DNA of 5,734 bases from Acidobacteriota bacterium (lineage in GTDB: Bacteria > Acidobacteriota > Terriglobia > UBA7540), in assembly GCA_021784615.1 (NCBI GenBank), contig JAJYHU010000224.1, positions 1-5,734 on the forward strand. Direction: 5' to 3'. The notes beneath the pieces were generated by a model. That model did not search any database. It was not told the origin of the DNA and saw only the letters and a list, made by a program, of their open reading frames with translations. The translations under genes and the position numbers were made by a program. How positions within the stretch are numbered: the stretch's first letter is position 1; the number at the start of each line of letters is the position of its first letter. Shown here one piece after another: positions 5,634 to 5,734 of this stretch.

Positions 5634-5678
5634 GGCTGGTTCCGGCCCTCGCTTCCACGGCGGCTGCTTGCTTTTTTT
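5634..5678 (+). terminator. Possible weak terminator after pyrC
   Basis: A run of seven T (5672-5678) follows the pyrC stop by about 50 bases. The only clear stem is GGCTG/CGGCC (5634-5638 with 5643-5647, one G-T wobble, loop GTTC). It ends 24 bases before the T-run, too far for a canonical intrinsic terminator. GCAAG at 5615-5619 could pair with CTTGC at 5667-5671 directly before the T-run, but the loop would be long and would include the end of pyrC. Low confidence. The rest of 5679-5734 holds no feature I can support. Confidence 0.25.
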
Positions 5679-5734
5679 GACCCTCCCCTACATTTTCCGA
5701 AGAAAGATTGCGGTGTTTGCAAAATCCGGGCGGG

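Noticed and set aside
5700..5734. Start of a further gene at the right edge (TTG or GTG near 5709-5715)
   Set aside because: Fewer than ten codons are visible, with no convincing Shine-Dalgarno and no recognisable N-terminus.
1..5734. tRNA, rRNA, CRISPR array, insertion sequence or phage signals
   Set aside because: Nothing resembling a tRNA cloverleaf, direct repeat-spacer array, transposase or terminal inverted repeats was found; the window is filled with housekeeping genes in a conserved order.

Overview
This window is a conserved bacterial housekeeping block. All eight recognisable genes lie on the + strand: the 3' two thirds of ffh (SRP GTPase), rpsP (ribosomal protein bS16), khpA (small KH-domain RNA-binding protein), rimM (30S maturation factor), trmD (tRNA m1G37 methyltransferase), rplS (ribosomal protein bL19), rnhB (RNase HII) and pyrC (class I dihydroorotase). 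Base composition is GC-rich (judged by eye, not counted). The order ffh-rpsP-KH-rimM-trmD-rplS-rnhB is widespread in bacteria. The GC bias, the KH gene between rpsP and rimM, and the wording of PyrC and RNase HII (for example a 'DA.RL' third-aspartate motif instead of 'DG') fit an Acidobacteriota-like genome best. That placement is an inference from memory of the families, not a search result.

Layout: 1-980 ffh, cut by the window edge; 1027-1272 rpsP with a TTG start; 1273-1387 a non-coding gap of 115 bases; 1388-1624 khpA with a GTG start; 1673-2230 rimM; 2231-2285 a spacer with a 14-base perfect palindrome; 2286-3077 trmD; 3151-3507 rplS; 3508-3588 a spacer with a 13-bp perfect hairpin lacking a T-tract; 3589-4266 rnhB; 4267-4338 a spacer with a good extended -10 promoter; 4339-5622 pyrC with a probable TTG start; 5623-5734 no supported gene, with one weak terminator-like T-tract.

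RpsP and RplS are ribosomal proteins, RimM assembles the 30S head, TrmD modifies tRNA to prevent +1 frameshifting, KhpA binds RNA, and Ffh delivers ribosome-nascent chain complexes to the membrane. ffh to rplS therefore reads as one translation and protein-targeting transcription unit. RNase HII (genome maintenance) follows after a strong hairpin, and pyrC (pyrimidine synthesis) appears to have its own promoter, so the co-transcribed unit probably weakens or ends before pyrC.

I looked for a new system and did not find one: every sizeable reading frame on the coding strand is a known housekeeping gene, and the minus-strand frames are shadows. The points worth a second look are the two intergenic inverted repeats, the pyrC promoter and start, and small family-level oddities in TrmD and RNase HII.
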